A stretch of DNA of 60,038 bases from Chloromonas sp. AAM2. Lineage: Eukaryota; Chlorophyta; Chlorophyceae; Chlamydomonadales; Chlamydomonadaceae. Both the position numbers and the translations under genes were made by a program. The notes beneath the pieces are model-generated. The model did no database searches. It saw nothing but the letters and a program-made list of their open reading frames with translations, and was not told the DNA's origin. Below are positions 12,116-24,000 of the stretch, piece by piece; the first letter of the stretch is position 1; every line of letters starts with the position of its first letter. Location: NCBI GenBank assembly GCA_004335635.1, contig QAXH01005283.1:32725-92762 (forward strand), written 5' to 3'.

Positions 12116-15100
12116 TCACCTCTTGGGGCCACACCAGACCTTGACTCCCAACCCCCTGCCCTGTGACCAGCCCACCTGCGCCACCCTGAGTGCCAGGCTA
12201 TCCGCTGCCTGCTGCGTGGCGGCCTCAGCATATACACGCACCGCGTCCTCTGTACCGCTTGCTCGCACAAACGCACGCGCCTGCACACATGAGCAGTGCT
12301 CATTGAGCACGTGCGCACAGCGGAATGGACACAGGAGGACAAGGTGCAACGGGGATTAGATAGAGGCATTGTGTGGAGGGACAGGGCAGGCTAGAGCCCA
12401 GCGCCGGAGGATGATAACCCGCCAACCCGGCGTGGGTGGCAGCTGCAAATCCACACCCTCTTGCTTGCAGAACACCCCTCTTCAGTTGCCGCCAATCTGG
12501 CGGCGCAGCTGTGCCCACCTCTCCTGGCCCGCCCGTCACCTGTGGCCCTGCCGCCCTGACCAGCATGTCGATCGCCTCCTGCAGGCCGGGCGGCGCGCCC
12601 ACACGCCTCTCCGCGGGGTCAGCGCTCACCAGCACATGACGATCCTAAACACAACAGACAGACACACAGGACACCGCACAGTCTCCACAAGTGCCTGGTT
12701 CGAGCATCTGGTACTGACACAGACTTCCTTCAACCTGACCCAAGCCTGGTTTAAAAAGCGTGAGCGTCTGTGCTGTACCCATGAACACTGCTCCATGCCA
12801 TGTCGCCTCAACAATCTAAAACAGCCCCAGCCGATCCTTGACTTGGGTCAACTCTGGCTTCTACCTCCACGTGGCCTCACCTTGACCACCAGCTTGCGCT
12901 GTCTGCTGGGCAGGTCCGAGTACAGCGCCTGCCAGCCCTGGACGTCCAGGCCCAGATACCTGCGGGCAAGCGAGCAACAGGGAACAGGAAGGGGTTGGCA
13001 GGGGGCCAGGACCTGGCCTAAGGTGGACCACTTTTGACCCACAGAAATGCTTACAGCCTATGAAAATGGTGTCCAGCTGGTCCTGGGCACCAGCAGCGGC
13101 AGCCTTTCACTAGCGTGAACCTGCTGGGACGAAGTGGACCAGTGACAACCCACAAACAATGCATGTAGCCTGTAAACATGGGCAGCAGCTGGTCCTAAAC
13201 ATAGGCAGCGGCAGCCTGAACTGGAGCACGTAAGCGCCCTAGACAGAGAGCACCATAGCAGCAAGGGCATGGCCAGGGAATGAAGAGGAGTGGCAAGGTT
13301 GTTGCAGGGCAGGGTGCCATATGTCCTTCCAGTCACGTGAGCCCCACCTCAGTGCGATTTCCACCAGGAGTATCCCCGACAGCGCATCCCCCACTGTCTG
13401 GTTCACTGCGCGGCTCAGGGCCAGCAGTTGACGGGCGGCCGGGATGTTGGGTGCAAGCTGCGGGCAAGCACAGCAGGCCATGTCGCGTCTGTGGGGTGCG
13501 CGGGGCCGCAGGCAACACATGGCAGACAGGTTTGCAGGACAACGACTCTTGCCCGCTTCAACATGCGGTGATGCACACACTATCAATTGTCCAGTCGTGC
13601 CTTGCCTACGCCTGGCAGCCCCTGCCTACCCCTTGCCTTGCCCCTCACACCTGTTCCAAATCCTCCAGGAGGGGCACGGAAAAGAGCACAGTGCCATGTC
13701 CATTGGCCTCAAAGTAAATCCCCACGTCAAACTGGTGCGCCGCGGGGTGCAAGTGCTTCACACCTGCAGCAAAAGAACACGACAGCCTACAATTGTGCAG
13801 TGGTCGGGGTACCAGGTAGGCATTGCGAGCTCGCCTGCTTCCCACGCAGCACCCAGTCACCTCCTGCACCTGCCCAGTGTCCACCCGCCTGTCTTTGCGC
13901 AGAGCACCTCCAGTCCCTGGTTGTGTGTGAGGTAGTACGTGGACGCGCCGTTGGCGTAGGCTGTCTGGACCACTCCAACCTGAGGGCACAGGAGCAGCGA
14001 ACCAGTGACAGCGGGACAGGCAGTGGGGCACGCAGTGGGGCAAGCAGCGGGGCAGGCAGTGAGACGCAACACATACACAGCATACACAAGCCTACCCGCC
14101 CCGCAGTGTGTGCGCCCCTAGTACTCGCATGTGTGCATCCTCATGCCCATGCAATGCATGCACCCTCCATGTCCACGTCCTCATACAACCTCCTTGCTCC
14201 TTTTCCATGCTGCAGCGACCTCACGGTCTGCTGTGCCCCACGCACCCGTATTCCCTTGGCCACGTCGGGTGGCAGTGCGCTCATGAGCCGCCACACCAGG
14301 CAGGCCGCCAGCGCCGCTATCTTATCGCCGTCCAACAGTGAGACCTGCCGGGCACCGGCTGAGCCGACGGCCACTGCAGGGGGGCAATCAGTTGGTGGGA
14401 TCACACCGGACCAGGTGCGGCAAATGACCTGATGTGTTGTGTGGGCGAGAGCTGCAGTGCTGCTTCAAACAGGAGTGCAACATGTTCAGCTGGCTGGCAG
14501 GTGGGCAATCACGACTGTGGCAAGCAAGCAAGGTCCAGATGCCCAAGCAGGAAGAACAAACTGCTGTTAGCAGGCTCACTTGCCGGCTCAACCATACAGC
14601 AACGCTGTGACGTGTGCAAACAGCAGGCAGCACGGCACGGGAGCAGAATAATTTTGCCGACATACAACTCACTTTTGGTCAGAGAGGGTCCTGGGGACTG
14701 ACCCATCCCTAATAGCCAATCTACAGGCCCATTACAGACTCTGAGTATGCCATTGTGCTCATACTATGCGTGAACCGCCGCCTCACCTTGGTCCTGAAGC
14801 GAAAAGTACACGAGCCTGTCAGCATCGCCGTCAACACTGCAGCACCTGCATGTGAGGGCACAACAGACACAGCAGCAGCCTTCGCACGCTCATTAACAGG
14901 CCGTGTTTAGTGTGGACCTTACTTCAAGAATTTGTATCTCTCGTGTGGTGTATTCTGGTCCAGTGCTGTCTATTGCAACTGGACTGGATGCTCAAACTTG
15001 CTGCTCCTTTACATTCATGGGTAGTACGGCTGTAGTATATTTCCACTTGTGAATCAGGCACGGCTGACCTGGCATTCACCGGCACAGCATCAAATCCGTC

Positions 15101-16013
15101 TGGTGCCACTTGCTCCTTCTGCACGTAGTCCGCTCCACACCGGTGGTTCAGGCCGCCATGTGTGCACTGAGGACCACCCGTGTTGATCAGCTGCAGTCTC
15201 AATCCACTACTGCCTGATGCCAGCTTTTCTGCAGCCGCTTGCAGCTGCACTGCCCCCACTCCATTGGCACAGTCCACGTGCAGGGTGTAAGGTGGGGCGG
15301 ACGACGCAGGAGCAGGGCAGCTACTGATCAGCTCCTCAAACGCATCAATCAGGATGCTGAAGTAGTAGGCTAATGGAGGGACTGATACAACTGATGTGGT
15401 ACGCGTGCTTGCATGGCGGTTGGCCTCAACGACTTGAAAATGCAACTGGGGAGTGGTGACCTGGCCGAGGTCAACGACCACACCACCCAATGCCTCTACC
15501 CCGGCGCGAGCCGCTGCGACCAGTCGAGGCGCACTGGGGCGAGTGTCATACCCTAGTAGCACGGTGCACTGTCTGGGCTCTTTAATGCTATTGGAGGATA
15601 GCAGTCGTTGAAGCAATGAAGCCACTGCTGAGTCTGAAGATGCGCGCGCCAAGTCAGTTGCAAACAGCTCAAAACTCTGCAGGCACGCCCACCAGATTGC
15701 GCCTGATCAGAATCCTTGCTTGCATGCAGAAACCTCTACACTCTCGCTTGACGCGCACCGGTATCAGCATTCCACCGTCAGGCTCCACGATCTTCACGCC
15801 ATTGTCAGGCTCCGGATTGTGAGAGGCGGTGATCATCAGCCCACACGCCCGACGAAGCACCAAGGAGCGTGCAGCTGTAACGAGACCACATCTGAACACC
15901 GTGGAATCCAACAGAGATGCTTCCGCCCGAAAGCCTGCTGTTCCATAAGCGGGCTGAAAGGTGGCTGGCTTGGGAAACAAGGCGCTGACTGCCGAGATGC
16001 GTGCCAGGTCCAT
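12116..16013 (-). CDS. AGM1: Phosphoacetylglucosamine mutase (AGM1/PGM3 family)
   Basis: Ten exons: 16013-15759, 15676-15069, 14845-14787, 14373-14225, 13979-13889, 13763-13651, 13457-13348, 12959-12881, 12644-12540 and 12280-12116, giving 577 residues, typical for the family. The enzyme interconverts GlcNAc-6-phosphate and GlcNAc-1-phosphate on the way to UDP-GlcNAc, in the cytosol. All four phosphohexomutase landmarks are present: the catalytic serine loop [11 protein letters not shown] (exon 1), the metal loop SVDGDADR (exon 3), the sugar loop FEANGHGT (exon 6) and the phosphate loop [15 protein letters not shown] (exon 10). In the last, the usual Pro after Arg is Ala. The start [16 protein letters not shown] matches the family's N terminus. 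Intron 5 seems to be GC-AG (donor after 13889). The last exon could instead splice at 12176 to an unseen exon, so the final 20 residues are less sure. Confidence 0.93.
13021..13216. repeat. Diverged tandem duplication of about 110 bp
   Basis: Two diverged copies share GTGGACCA, ACCCACA, AGCCT(A/G)T, AGCTGGTCCT and GGCAGCGGCAGCCT-like blocks in the same order. They lie in the AGM1 intron between exons 13457-13348 and 12959-12881. Confidence 0.6.
14645..14765 (+). repeat. Dispersed repeat family, copy 1 (in AGM1 intron 3)
   Basis: The segment carries TTTTGCCGAC, CTCACTTTTGG, CAGAGAGGGTCC, CCATTACAGACT and GAGTATGCCATTGTGCTCA, in the same order and spacing as a second copy at 32083-32203. The order of shared blocks over about 120 bp rules out chance. 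The family and its ends are unknown; no terminal repeats are obvious. Confidence 0.75.
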
Positions 16014-16477
16014 GGGTAACAGGTGCGGGTGTGATCCAGCAGGGGGAAGCAGTTCAACTTGTCATTACACACTATTTGCATTACATCACGAGTTACAAAA
16101 AATGAAGTTTGCCATTTCTGGGACAATTCCTGGGACTGACGCTGGAACCGGTGTGTCAGTCAGTTTTTTTAGCAACCTTCTCGCCACGTATCCTCTGCCC
16201 ACATGGTGTCACACATTGCTACACGTGTGTAACATTCTCGCGTCCAGGGTGTAGAATGTGGCAATGTTGATCAATACAGTACAGTGTCAACTGCTCCGAC
16301 TATGCACCAGGTATAAGCAACAGATGGACAGCTCGTAATGGCATGCCTTCCTTTGGCGCAACGGCCGCCCCAAATTTGGTGCCTGATACAAACCCTTGCC
16401 ACCGTGCCTGAGAAGCTGGCAAGAGCGCATCAAAGCGCCTCTGATCATCTTGGCTGCGGCGCAGCTGGGCCTGTCAG
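16014..16477. other. Spacer between two minus-strand genes
   Basis: 464 bp between the AGM1 start and the stop of the TMEM216-like gene; it must hold the AGM1 promoter and the neighbour's 3' end. TTACA (minus-strand TGTAA) at about 16093-16097 is a possible poly(A) signal. The second copy of the 25-bp repeat is at 16109-16133. Confidence 0.45.
16109..16133. repeat. Short dispersed repeat, copy 2
   Basis: Matches the sequence at 11631-11655 over the core ttctgggacaattcctgg, with similar left flank and a T run further on in both. Confidence 0.5.
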
Positions 16478-18122
16478 TTATGAGAAGCGTGTTGCCGACA
16501 TGAACCTGAGGATTGCCACCAAGCCCAGCAGTAACTGCAGGTGCAAAACCACGCCAGCAAAAGCTGACGTTTTGGTATTATGCATGAAGCATTCATGCCG
16601 TAAAATGTAGCAGCCGCTGGTGCATGTTGCTGAACTGAGTATCACGTGGACAAGAGCAGTGTCCCCTGTGACCCCGCAACCCGAACATCTCCACCCGGCA
16701 ACGCCCAACAAACCCGCTGCTCAGTACACGAGCACACAGCACACACGACTGGTGTAGCACGCCACAAGACAAGGGACGTTGTGAAAGCACGCACAGCCAC
16801 ACCGGTGGTCTCCTACTGGAACGACGCCCCACCTGTATCCCAAAGAATGCCAGTGCTCCCCCATTGAGGATGAGGTCTATCTTCAGCCTGCAAGCCGCAA
16901 GAGCATGAGTGGCATTGTCAGGGTAGCCAGTGGCCAGCCACCATGGTCACTGCTCTGCCTGCTGTTTGGCAAGGCTCCTGCTGCCTAAGATAGCTGCCTG
17001 TACCACACAACCTGCCTCTCAACGCCTGCCTCATACAGAGGCATACGCAGCAGTTGCTGTCCCTGCTGGCCTTTTCTCAGGCATTGGGTGTCGATGATGC
17101 CTTCTAGGCCTGTTCCCAGCCCTGTGCCATCATCATGAATGCATGCCATCTCCTGCCACGTGCTGCCAGAGCTGCACTGATCACTCACTGACTTTCCTGC
17201 ACTGACACCGGCCCTGGATTAACAGGGCATTGATCACTCACACATTAGCAGCGTTTTGGTTACTCACACGTAGGTCTGGAAGGCGATGAAGTACACGTAC
17301 ATGCCAATCAGCGGCAGCCCAATGATGAAACTGAACACCAGCGGCCCAGCATGTTCAGTCTTGTTGCCCTGGCTGGCTGCACATGCACCACCGCAAGCAC
17401 AGCCCTCGCAAAGTGCATCATGGTCATGCTGCATACGCAACACCCGTGCATGCATATCTTGCATGTTGAAAAGCATGTGGTGACCATTGCCTGACCGGAG
17501 GTCTCCTCAGTGGTGCTGGATGACAATGCTTTGCATTTACAGCAGTGCTGAAAAGCACATTGGGCATGACTGCACAGATCATGCTCTACCTCTTGATGAA
17601 AGATGAAGACCGCAAGTGTTTGGTTTGGTCACATGAGATTTGCTGTGATGATCATGTGCATTCACCACCACATGCACTCTCACCTAGGAGGATGCGTGGA
17701 ATTTCTATCAAGAACCATAACCAAGAGAAACTGAACTCCATGGCAAAGTTGCGGTTGGGGTACGGTAGATGTACGCCTGCATGCAATTGCAAAGTGTCAG
17801 AAGTCAGCATTGCTGGCTTTGGGTGTTGCTCACGTATCAGTTATCAGTCCAGATGGCACCCACCCTTCCAGCAGAAGACCAGGATATTGAGCACGTAGTA
17901 AAAGACGTCCCACCAGCCGCCGAAGTAAAGGAACACTTGTAGCAAGAGAGAGGTGAGCACTCTCCGTCTTGGCTTCTTTGAACTCAATCCTGCTTGCTGC
18001 CCTGGCTTTTGTGGCTGTTGCTGTGTGGATGCAGGAACTCCTGATGCAAGCATGGGCTGCTGTGGTGCATGCAGCATAGCTTGCTGCTGCATATGTGGTT
18101 GCACGGGGGGTCCTGGCTGCAT
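16478..18122 (-). CDS. TMEM216: TMEM216-like transition-zone membrane protein
   Basis: Five exons: 18122-17864, 17776-17684, 17376-17268, 16887-16833 and 16534-16478, all GT-AG and in frame, give 190 residues. TMEM216 is a tetraspan protein of the ciliary transition zone (the MKS complex), needed for ciliary gating. The order of segments follows the family: LLLQVFLYFGGWWDVFYYVL, NILVFCWKGVHLPYPN, FLIEIPRILLASQGNKTE, a span ending YFIAFQTYV, then KIDLILNGGALAFFGIQ and LLLGLVAILRFMSATRF. Four hydrophobic spans result. The N terminus is extended by about 50 residues rich in Gln and Pro ending in a basic KKPRRR. The start at 18122 is the first ATG in frame. It is head-to-head with the FTR variable-chain gene 266 bp away. 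Confidence 0.88.
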
Positions 18123-18388
18123 GTTGCGTCAACAGCCAAGATTCAAACCTTGCTCTGCTTCCAGCACCAGCAGGAGAGGAGGTGCTTCTCTGGATGTGGA
18201 GGATTTCTGGAGGTTGAGACCGGTCGTCTAGCGAGGAAACCACACGAAGCAAACCAAACTCTTGAATGTCCCGCACGTGCGCAACTTCCGTTGGCACGTG
18301 GAGACCAGATTGCGGAAGCAGACGCGTACACTGGCGCACACCACACGACCAGGTCTCCCCTGTCTTTGTATCCAGATAAGCTTGACAA
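18123..18388. promoter_or_regulatory. Shared spacer of a divergent gene pair
   Basis: 266 bp separate the start codons of the TMEM216-like gene (minus) and the FTR variable-chain gene (plus), so both promoters and 5' UTRs must lie here. No clear motif was identified. Confidence 0.5.
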
Positions 18389-18854
18389 ATGTTGAGCGCT
18401 CGCAGCTCGACGCGTGTTGCTGGCGCTGGTGTTCGCCAATCACAGAGTCGGGTAGTGACTGCGCGTGTGTTTGAGAACAATGGAGCTACAAATTCCTTCC
18501 CAGATGGTGCTAAGGTTAAGGTGGTGAAAGCCATAAAGGTTTTCCACGTCCCCAAACACCCTGAGATTGACCTAGAGGGCCTGGAGGGCGTTGTGCAGAA
18601 GAATGCTGCAAACTTCAAGGGCAAGGTATTGTCGCCCAACCTGCCGTTCGTTGTCAAGTTCGAGACGCCCGTCAAGTTCACAGCACACCTGGTAAGTTTC
18701 TCGCCCACCAATGCCTCTTGATGATGCTGAGATGTCGCACTGTTGATGTTTTGCGTGTGCCAGCATGTCGTGATCAAACGCTCATCACGATAAATGCACC
18801 ACCCACACGAATGTTCTCTCGCAGGCTGACGACGAGATTGAATTGCAGCAATAG
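18389..18854 (+). CDS. FTRV: Ferredoxin-thioredoxin reductase variable subunit, chloroplast precursor
   Basis: Two exons, 18389-18691 and 18825-18854 (GTAAGT donor, CTCGCAG acceptor), encode 110 residues. The variable chain forms a heterodimer with the iron-sulphur catalytic chain and docks ferredoxin and thioredoxin, passing light-derived reducing power to stromal thioredoxins. The first 28 residues (MLSARSSTRVAGAGVRQSQS and on) are Ser/Arg/Ala/Val-rich without acidic residues: a chloroplast transit peptide. The mature part has the small SH3-like barrel signature: GAKVKVVKAIKVFHVPK, EIDLEGLEGVV, NFKGKVLSPNLPFVVKFE, VKFTAHL. The 9-residue last exon codes ADDEIELQQ, the acidic tail usual for the family. 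No FTR catalytic chain is in the window. Confidence 0.92.
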
Positions 18855-21093
18855 TCTGCCTGCTGTGGATCAGCATCGTGGAAGTTCTTTCTTGAGAACG
18901 GCCGTGCATGAACGTGAGGGCCGCCAGGCTCATGGGCTGGCAGCTGGCAGCTGCAGCTACAGGCCACTGTGACATAGAGCTGCCTGTGGCTGTGGAACAG
19001 CCGGCATGATACGCAAGTGGCTCAGGATTGAAAATGGCAGTGCTATTGGAGGGCTGAGATGCCAGCTTCAAACAACATACGGGCATGTTCCACATATATC
19101 AGCGTCTAGTTAGCTGCTTGGATCACTCTGTGCCCCGGATGCAGCATCAACAGCTGGTCAGCAGGTGATCTAGCTGTTTAGTGATACAAAGGTGTGAGGT
19201 CGCTCGTGTCGGTTGTTACTTGACGTAGTGGCATTGTTGATCCAACTTGACGTTGTTCATTAGACATGTGTGTTGCACGAAGTGTGCATGTGATGACATG
19301 CTACCACATATTTGCTCGTTTGCAATGGACTCACCGATATTGTGAGGTTTGTTCTGCATTGATCATGCCAGGGCAGACCGGGGCAAGGGAGCTCTGCATT
19401 CGTCCATCAGTTTTGTTTCTGTTGTGAGGAGGCCGTGGAAGCACTACAACATGCCAGGATGTGTAGCTGTGCATGCTACCATGCTTTTCACATTGATTGG
19501 CATCGTGAGCCGATAGTGCGCAAGACGAAGCCCGCAGCAAGGGAAGGGGATACGCCACACTAGGAGACATTTCATTGTTCTACCCTTTGAAGGGACAAGA
19601 TCGTACCAATATCTAAGCTGTTGCGCACAATGTTGTGTGCTCCGTTTTGCATTGGCTCATTACACGGTCTGACGTGCGAAAACGTCAGGTGCTTGCATGG
19701 GCTGACGCCTTATCCAGTGTAACTCGGGTTCAACGCCACTCGCAGCGATACCTCCTGAAATTGCACCTTGCCACGCCATGCAAAGATGGTACAGCGTACT
19801 TGATTGATCAAGATTTCAAGAACAATTTCTCTGAAGCGGCATGCCAAAGTTGTGATGGCAGTTATGGTCATATTATGGCTGCTGCATTGCTACATGGGAA
19901 ATTCCAGGGTGTGGGTGATGTTCAGGCGCCGGCTTGCTTTTGCAAGATGGCCTACATGGTTGCAGACATGCATGGTGCACATGTCTGGAAAAGCGGGTTG
20001 CAAGCACGTCCTGCTTTACAACAATTCTAGTTGCAAATGTAATCGGACAATGGCTGCTGCACTGATCCATAACCTGGCATGGCCTTGCAGTGCAGGGGCC
20101 AGCACGCCGCATGCAGGCCACGAACAAGTTGCATGTGCCTTGTTGCCACTGCCATAGCATGGCCTTGTGGGGAGCCGTGCCGTGTCTACGTGTCCCGCTG
20201 GTCCAGACTGTAAAGGTTATCCTCTGCTGTGTATCCTTCGCGTGTGTCTGGCATGGGACAGCAACTGGCACGCTTCTGATCCTTGGCACAGCGCTGTCGG
20301 TGATGTTGAAGTGGCAACACAGCAGATTGCATCTAGACTGTGCTGACCTGGCGAACCACTTTCCTGGGCTTGTCTTTTAGTAGCTGCGACCTGTCCCTCG
20401 TGCAGCTTATGCCGGTTTGGGGCTGCTGAACTGATCCTTCATGCAACCAGAGAGCTTGCACCACAGCAGGCTTACACGTTCACGTGATAAGTGAGTGGGA
20501 AACTACTACGCAAAGCAAAGCGCAAAAGCATCCTGGCGTAGGGGAGATCACCACCAGAGCCCAAGGTGTGCATGAGGCACTATGTCATGATGCACAGCAA
20601 CCATGACAGTCATCCAAGAAGTGGAACAAAATAAACATTTGTCATTTGTGATTCAATCTTGTGGCCTACTTGAGTGTCTAGTGAAGAGGTCCAGCCCTGG
20701 AACTGCGCATAAAATTAGGGGGCAAGTCAGGTTCCTGTCCTAAAATCTGTCGCTCCACAGCATGACATGGATAGCGGCCACCATCCAGATCCCTCTTGCA
20801 CAAAGACTAGATGTATTTGCTAACCTGTTGGCAAACTTGTCATTCAAACCAGCCTTTCGCCAGCAACACCCTGCTGCTGTCAGCAGCGTGCTAACCTGAG
20901 CAGTTTACAACGTGAGCCAAACACACCTCCGCCACAACTTCCACATGGCACAAGCACGTGGGAGGTGTGCTGCTTCTGCTTTGCCTGCATCCTGGCAGCC
21001 ATGATATGGCATGTGGAGTCTCACGGCCAGACAGAGCTTCCTGCTATACGAAGCAGATGTTATCTGTGTGTGTGTTCGTCGGGCAGACCAAAA
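18855..21093. other. Intergenic region between convergent genes
   Basis: 2.2 kb downstream of both the FTR variable-chain gene and the purine gene. I find no exon, RNA gene or mobile element. The open frames (for example at 19635-20030) have no recognisable content or splice partners. Confidence 0.55.
20905..20909 (-). terminator. Possible poly(A) signal TGTAA
   Basis: TTACA on the plus strand reads TGTAA on the minus strand, about 185 bp after the stop of the purine gene. TGTAA is the usual poly(A) signal of chlorophyte algae. The pentamer is short, so chance is possible. Confidence 0.35.
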
Positions 21094-24000
21094 TCACTGC
21101 TTCTTGTCGTGCGATTCGCACCAGTCCCGTGCATTCTGGAACAGCTGCAGCCATGGACCAGGGCCCTTGGGCTCCAGAGGCAAGTTGCTAGGGTACCTGA
21201 AACAACACCACAAACGAACACAGGTGTCAGCCGGGTGGAATCCACAACCTACGCCGCCAGAACACAAGCAGTGATCCCGCTGACAGAATCCTCACGAACT
21301 GAAGATTGAACATGGGGTGAAACGCTGCCAACTGATCGAACTGAAGACATAACCAGTTAACAACATTGGTTGTTGAAATGCGGAATGCGTTGCTACTCAC
21401 CAGGGCATCTGCCATGTAAGGAAGGCCCGCTCAGGGTGCGGCATCATGGCCAAGTGGCGCCCGTTCTCACTGCACAGGGCGGCAATGCCCAGCGGGGACC
21501 CGTTAGGGTTGGCGGGGTAGCTCTCCGTGGCAGACCCGTCCGCATCGGTGTACCGCAAGGGAGCTAGGTGGTTGGACAGCACGTGCTGCTTAACCGCCTC
21601 GTCTGGGAACAGCGCCTGGCCTTCCCCGTGCGCCGCCCACACGCCGATGTTTGCCCCGCCCATACCCTTCAACATGATAGCGGGCGAGTCGTCTGCAATA
21701 GCCACATTAACCCATCGGGATTCAAACCGCCCACTCTTATTGTGCACAAAGCGAGGTTGCTTGAGATCCGGCAGGACGCCGTTGGGCTTGTCCGTGGCGG
21801 CCCCTGAGGCAGGCACCCAGCCTAGGAGCGCCATGAGCTGGCAGCCATTGCACACGCCCAGGGACCAGGTGTCGGGCCGGGCGTAGAAGGCCTGGAACTG
21901 CGCGATGACTCGCTCGTTGAAGCGGATGGCTGCAGCCCAGCCCTTGGCAGAGTCAAGAGTGTCGGCGTAGGAGAACCCACCAACAAAGATCATGCCCCTG
22001 TAAGCCAACAACGGTGCATGGACATGATCAGCAGTCCGCAGCACATGTCCGGCCTCCTGTCAGCTAGTTGCCTGGCACATGTTCCATGCATGTCACCGTT
22101 GGAAGTAATGATTGCCTGGCACAGCTGAAAGGAGCACACCCTTTAACCCTACCTGAACGAGTCCAGCGACGCCCTGCCGTTGAGCAGGTCACTCATGGTG
22201 ATGTCCCACGGCTCCATGCCGGCGGCGTAGGCGGCAGCAGACATCTCGCGGTCACCGTTGGAGCCCTCCTCGCGGATAACGGCCACACGCACCTAATCAC
22301 AACACAACACACAAACCTACTTATAAATCATCAGTAGCCACCAAGCATGGACGGATAGCCACATCAAACTTGGCTGTCAGCTGCAAACCTTGTTCCTGAC
22401 ACAAAGCGTGTTGCACGGCGATGGACATGAGGCTGATCCGTGTCAATACACATGCAATGCGCACCTTGTCTGTTGCCTTGAGCTTCTCCTCGGGTGTCCA
22501 CGTGGGCGTGTATGGCAGCACCCACCGCGGCGCCTTGGCCGTTGCCTGCCCCGCCTGCTCCTGCGCCACCGTCTCCTCGGCCGCCTGCAGCCGCTCCAGG
22601 TTGAAGGCCGTCTCCTCCCATGCGCTGCGCAGCTCAACCATGGGCGCGTTCACTGCGGGCTGGCCGGCCACCGACACGCTGATTTGCTTCGAGGCTGTGC
22701 CCTGCGGGGGTGGCAGCCATGGGGGACATGGCATTTGAATCGGGCATAGCGGATGCCCATGCGCAGGGTGGGACTGACATGGAACGAGCATCGCATGGGC
22801 AAGGGGCATGCAGTGTGGCACAGGCATGTCCATGTTGTTGTATGCGCGTGATGCTTGGCAGAAGCGTGTCTCTCAGCCCCGAAAGATGATATTCAGAGAA
22901 TCATCATGAATGGGCACCGACCAAGATAGCCCATCAGACTGTTGGGACTCATATTGTCATCACTGAGACACGGCTTGACTGCTACATGCATGCACACAGG
23001 GCAGCAAACAGAACATGTGCCTTTTAAGCAATCGCAGCAAAGTACAAGGACTGCCACAGACTGGGACTTCTTGTGTTCCCAGACTTGCTTACCTTTCCGA
23101 TGACCGAGACGCTAACGCCTGCCTTGGTGTATTGCTCAACAATGGCTGCTGCGCGTTCGGACGGCACCTCCAGCACCAAGCCCAGCTCCTCCGCAAACAG
23201 GGAGGCCAGGACACCGGTGGGCTGGGCGTCAGAGGCGTGGGTGGGGAGGGGGATGTCGGCGGTCAAGCCACAGTCGCCTGTGCATGCGCGTTGCATCACA
23301 GCATGCGCTCATAGACCCAATTTCAGAGCAGAAAATGAGCCGTGGCTGTGTGGAAGACGTAGAACAGCTTACTGCAGTGTATGGCCAAAGAATGTGGGGC
23401 AGGAGCAGGTGGGGCTCGGCAGGGAGTGACTATGGCAGTGCGTGGTGTGTGCTGTGACGCGCTGTGGCGGGCGCAGGGGCCGGGGTGACCGTCTGCGCAC
23501 GTGCAGCTCTGGGCGCGCCTGAGGCTAGTGTGGGCGGTTGTAAGCGCTGCACATCGCCACGCAGGGGGTGAAGGGCCCCCCGCAGACGAGCGAGCGACTC
23601 TATGAAACCGCCGGGACAGGTTATTGCCATGCTACACGCGGATGACGAGCCCTTCACAACCCTTCAACTGCTGGCAGATTTGACCCTGTTTGCAACAACA
23701 AAAGTTTGTTTTCAGAGTTGCATTCCTTTGCCTGTCGCCAGCATACCCAAGACATCCCGCACCTGCAAAGGCCATCTCGCACAGTGTGGTTGCCAGGCCT
23801 CCGTCACTGATGTCGTGTCCCGCGCTGATGTGCCCCTTGGCAATGAGGTCCTGCGTGACCTCCCACATGCCCTTGATGTGTTTGGTGTCCACATCCGGGC
23901 TCGTGTCGCCCAGCTGGCTGTAGGCCTGCGCCACGGCCGAGCCACCCAGCCGGCGCCGGCCCGCACCCAGGTCCACATGCACTAGGGTGCCCTTGTCGCC

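Noticed and set aside
17830..19095. A 421-residue minus-strand open frame
   Set aside because: It overlaps FTRV antisense and the TMEM216-like first exon in another frame. Its translation has no family features, whereas both over-read genes do.
19635..20030. Open frame in the FTRV-PUR4 spacer
   Set aside because: No recognisable segment and no start context; overlapped by equally long frames on both strands.
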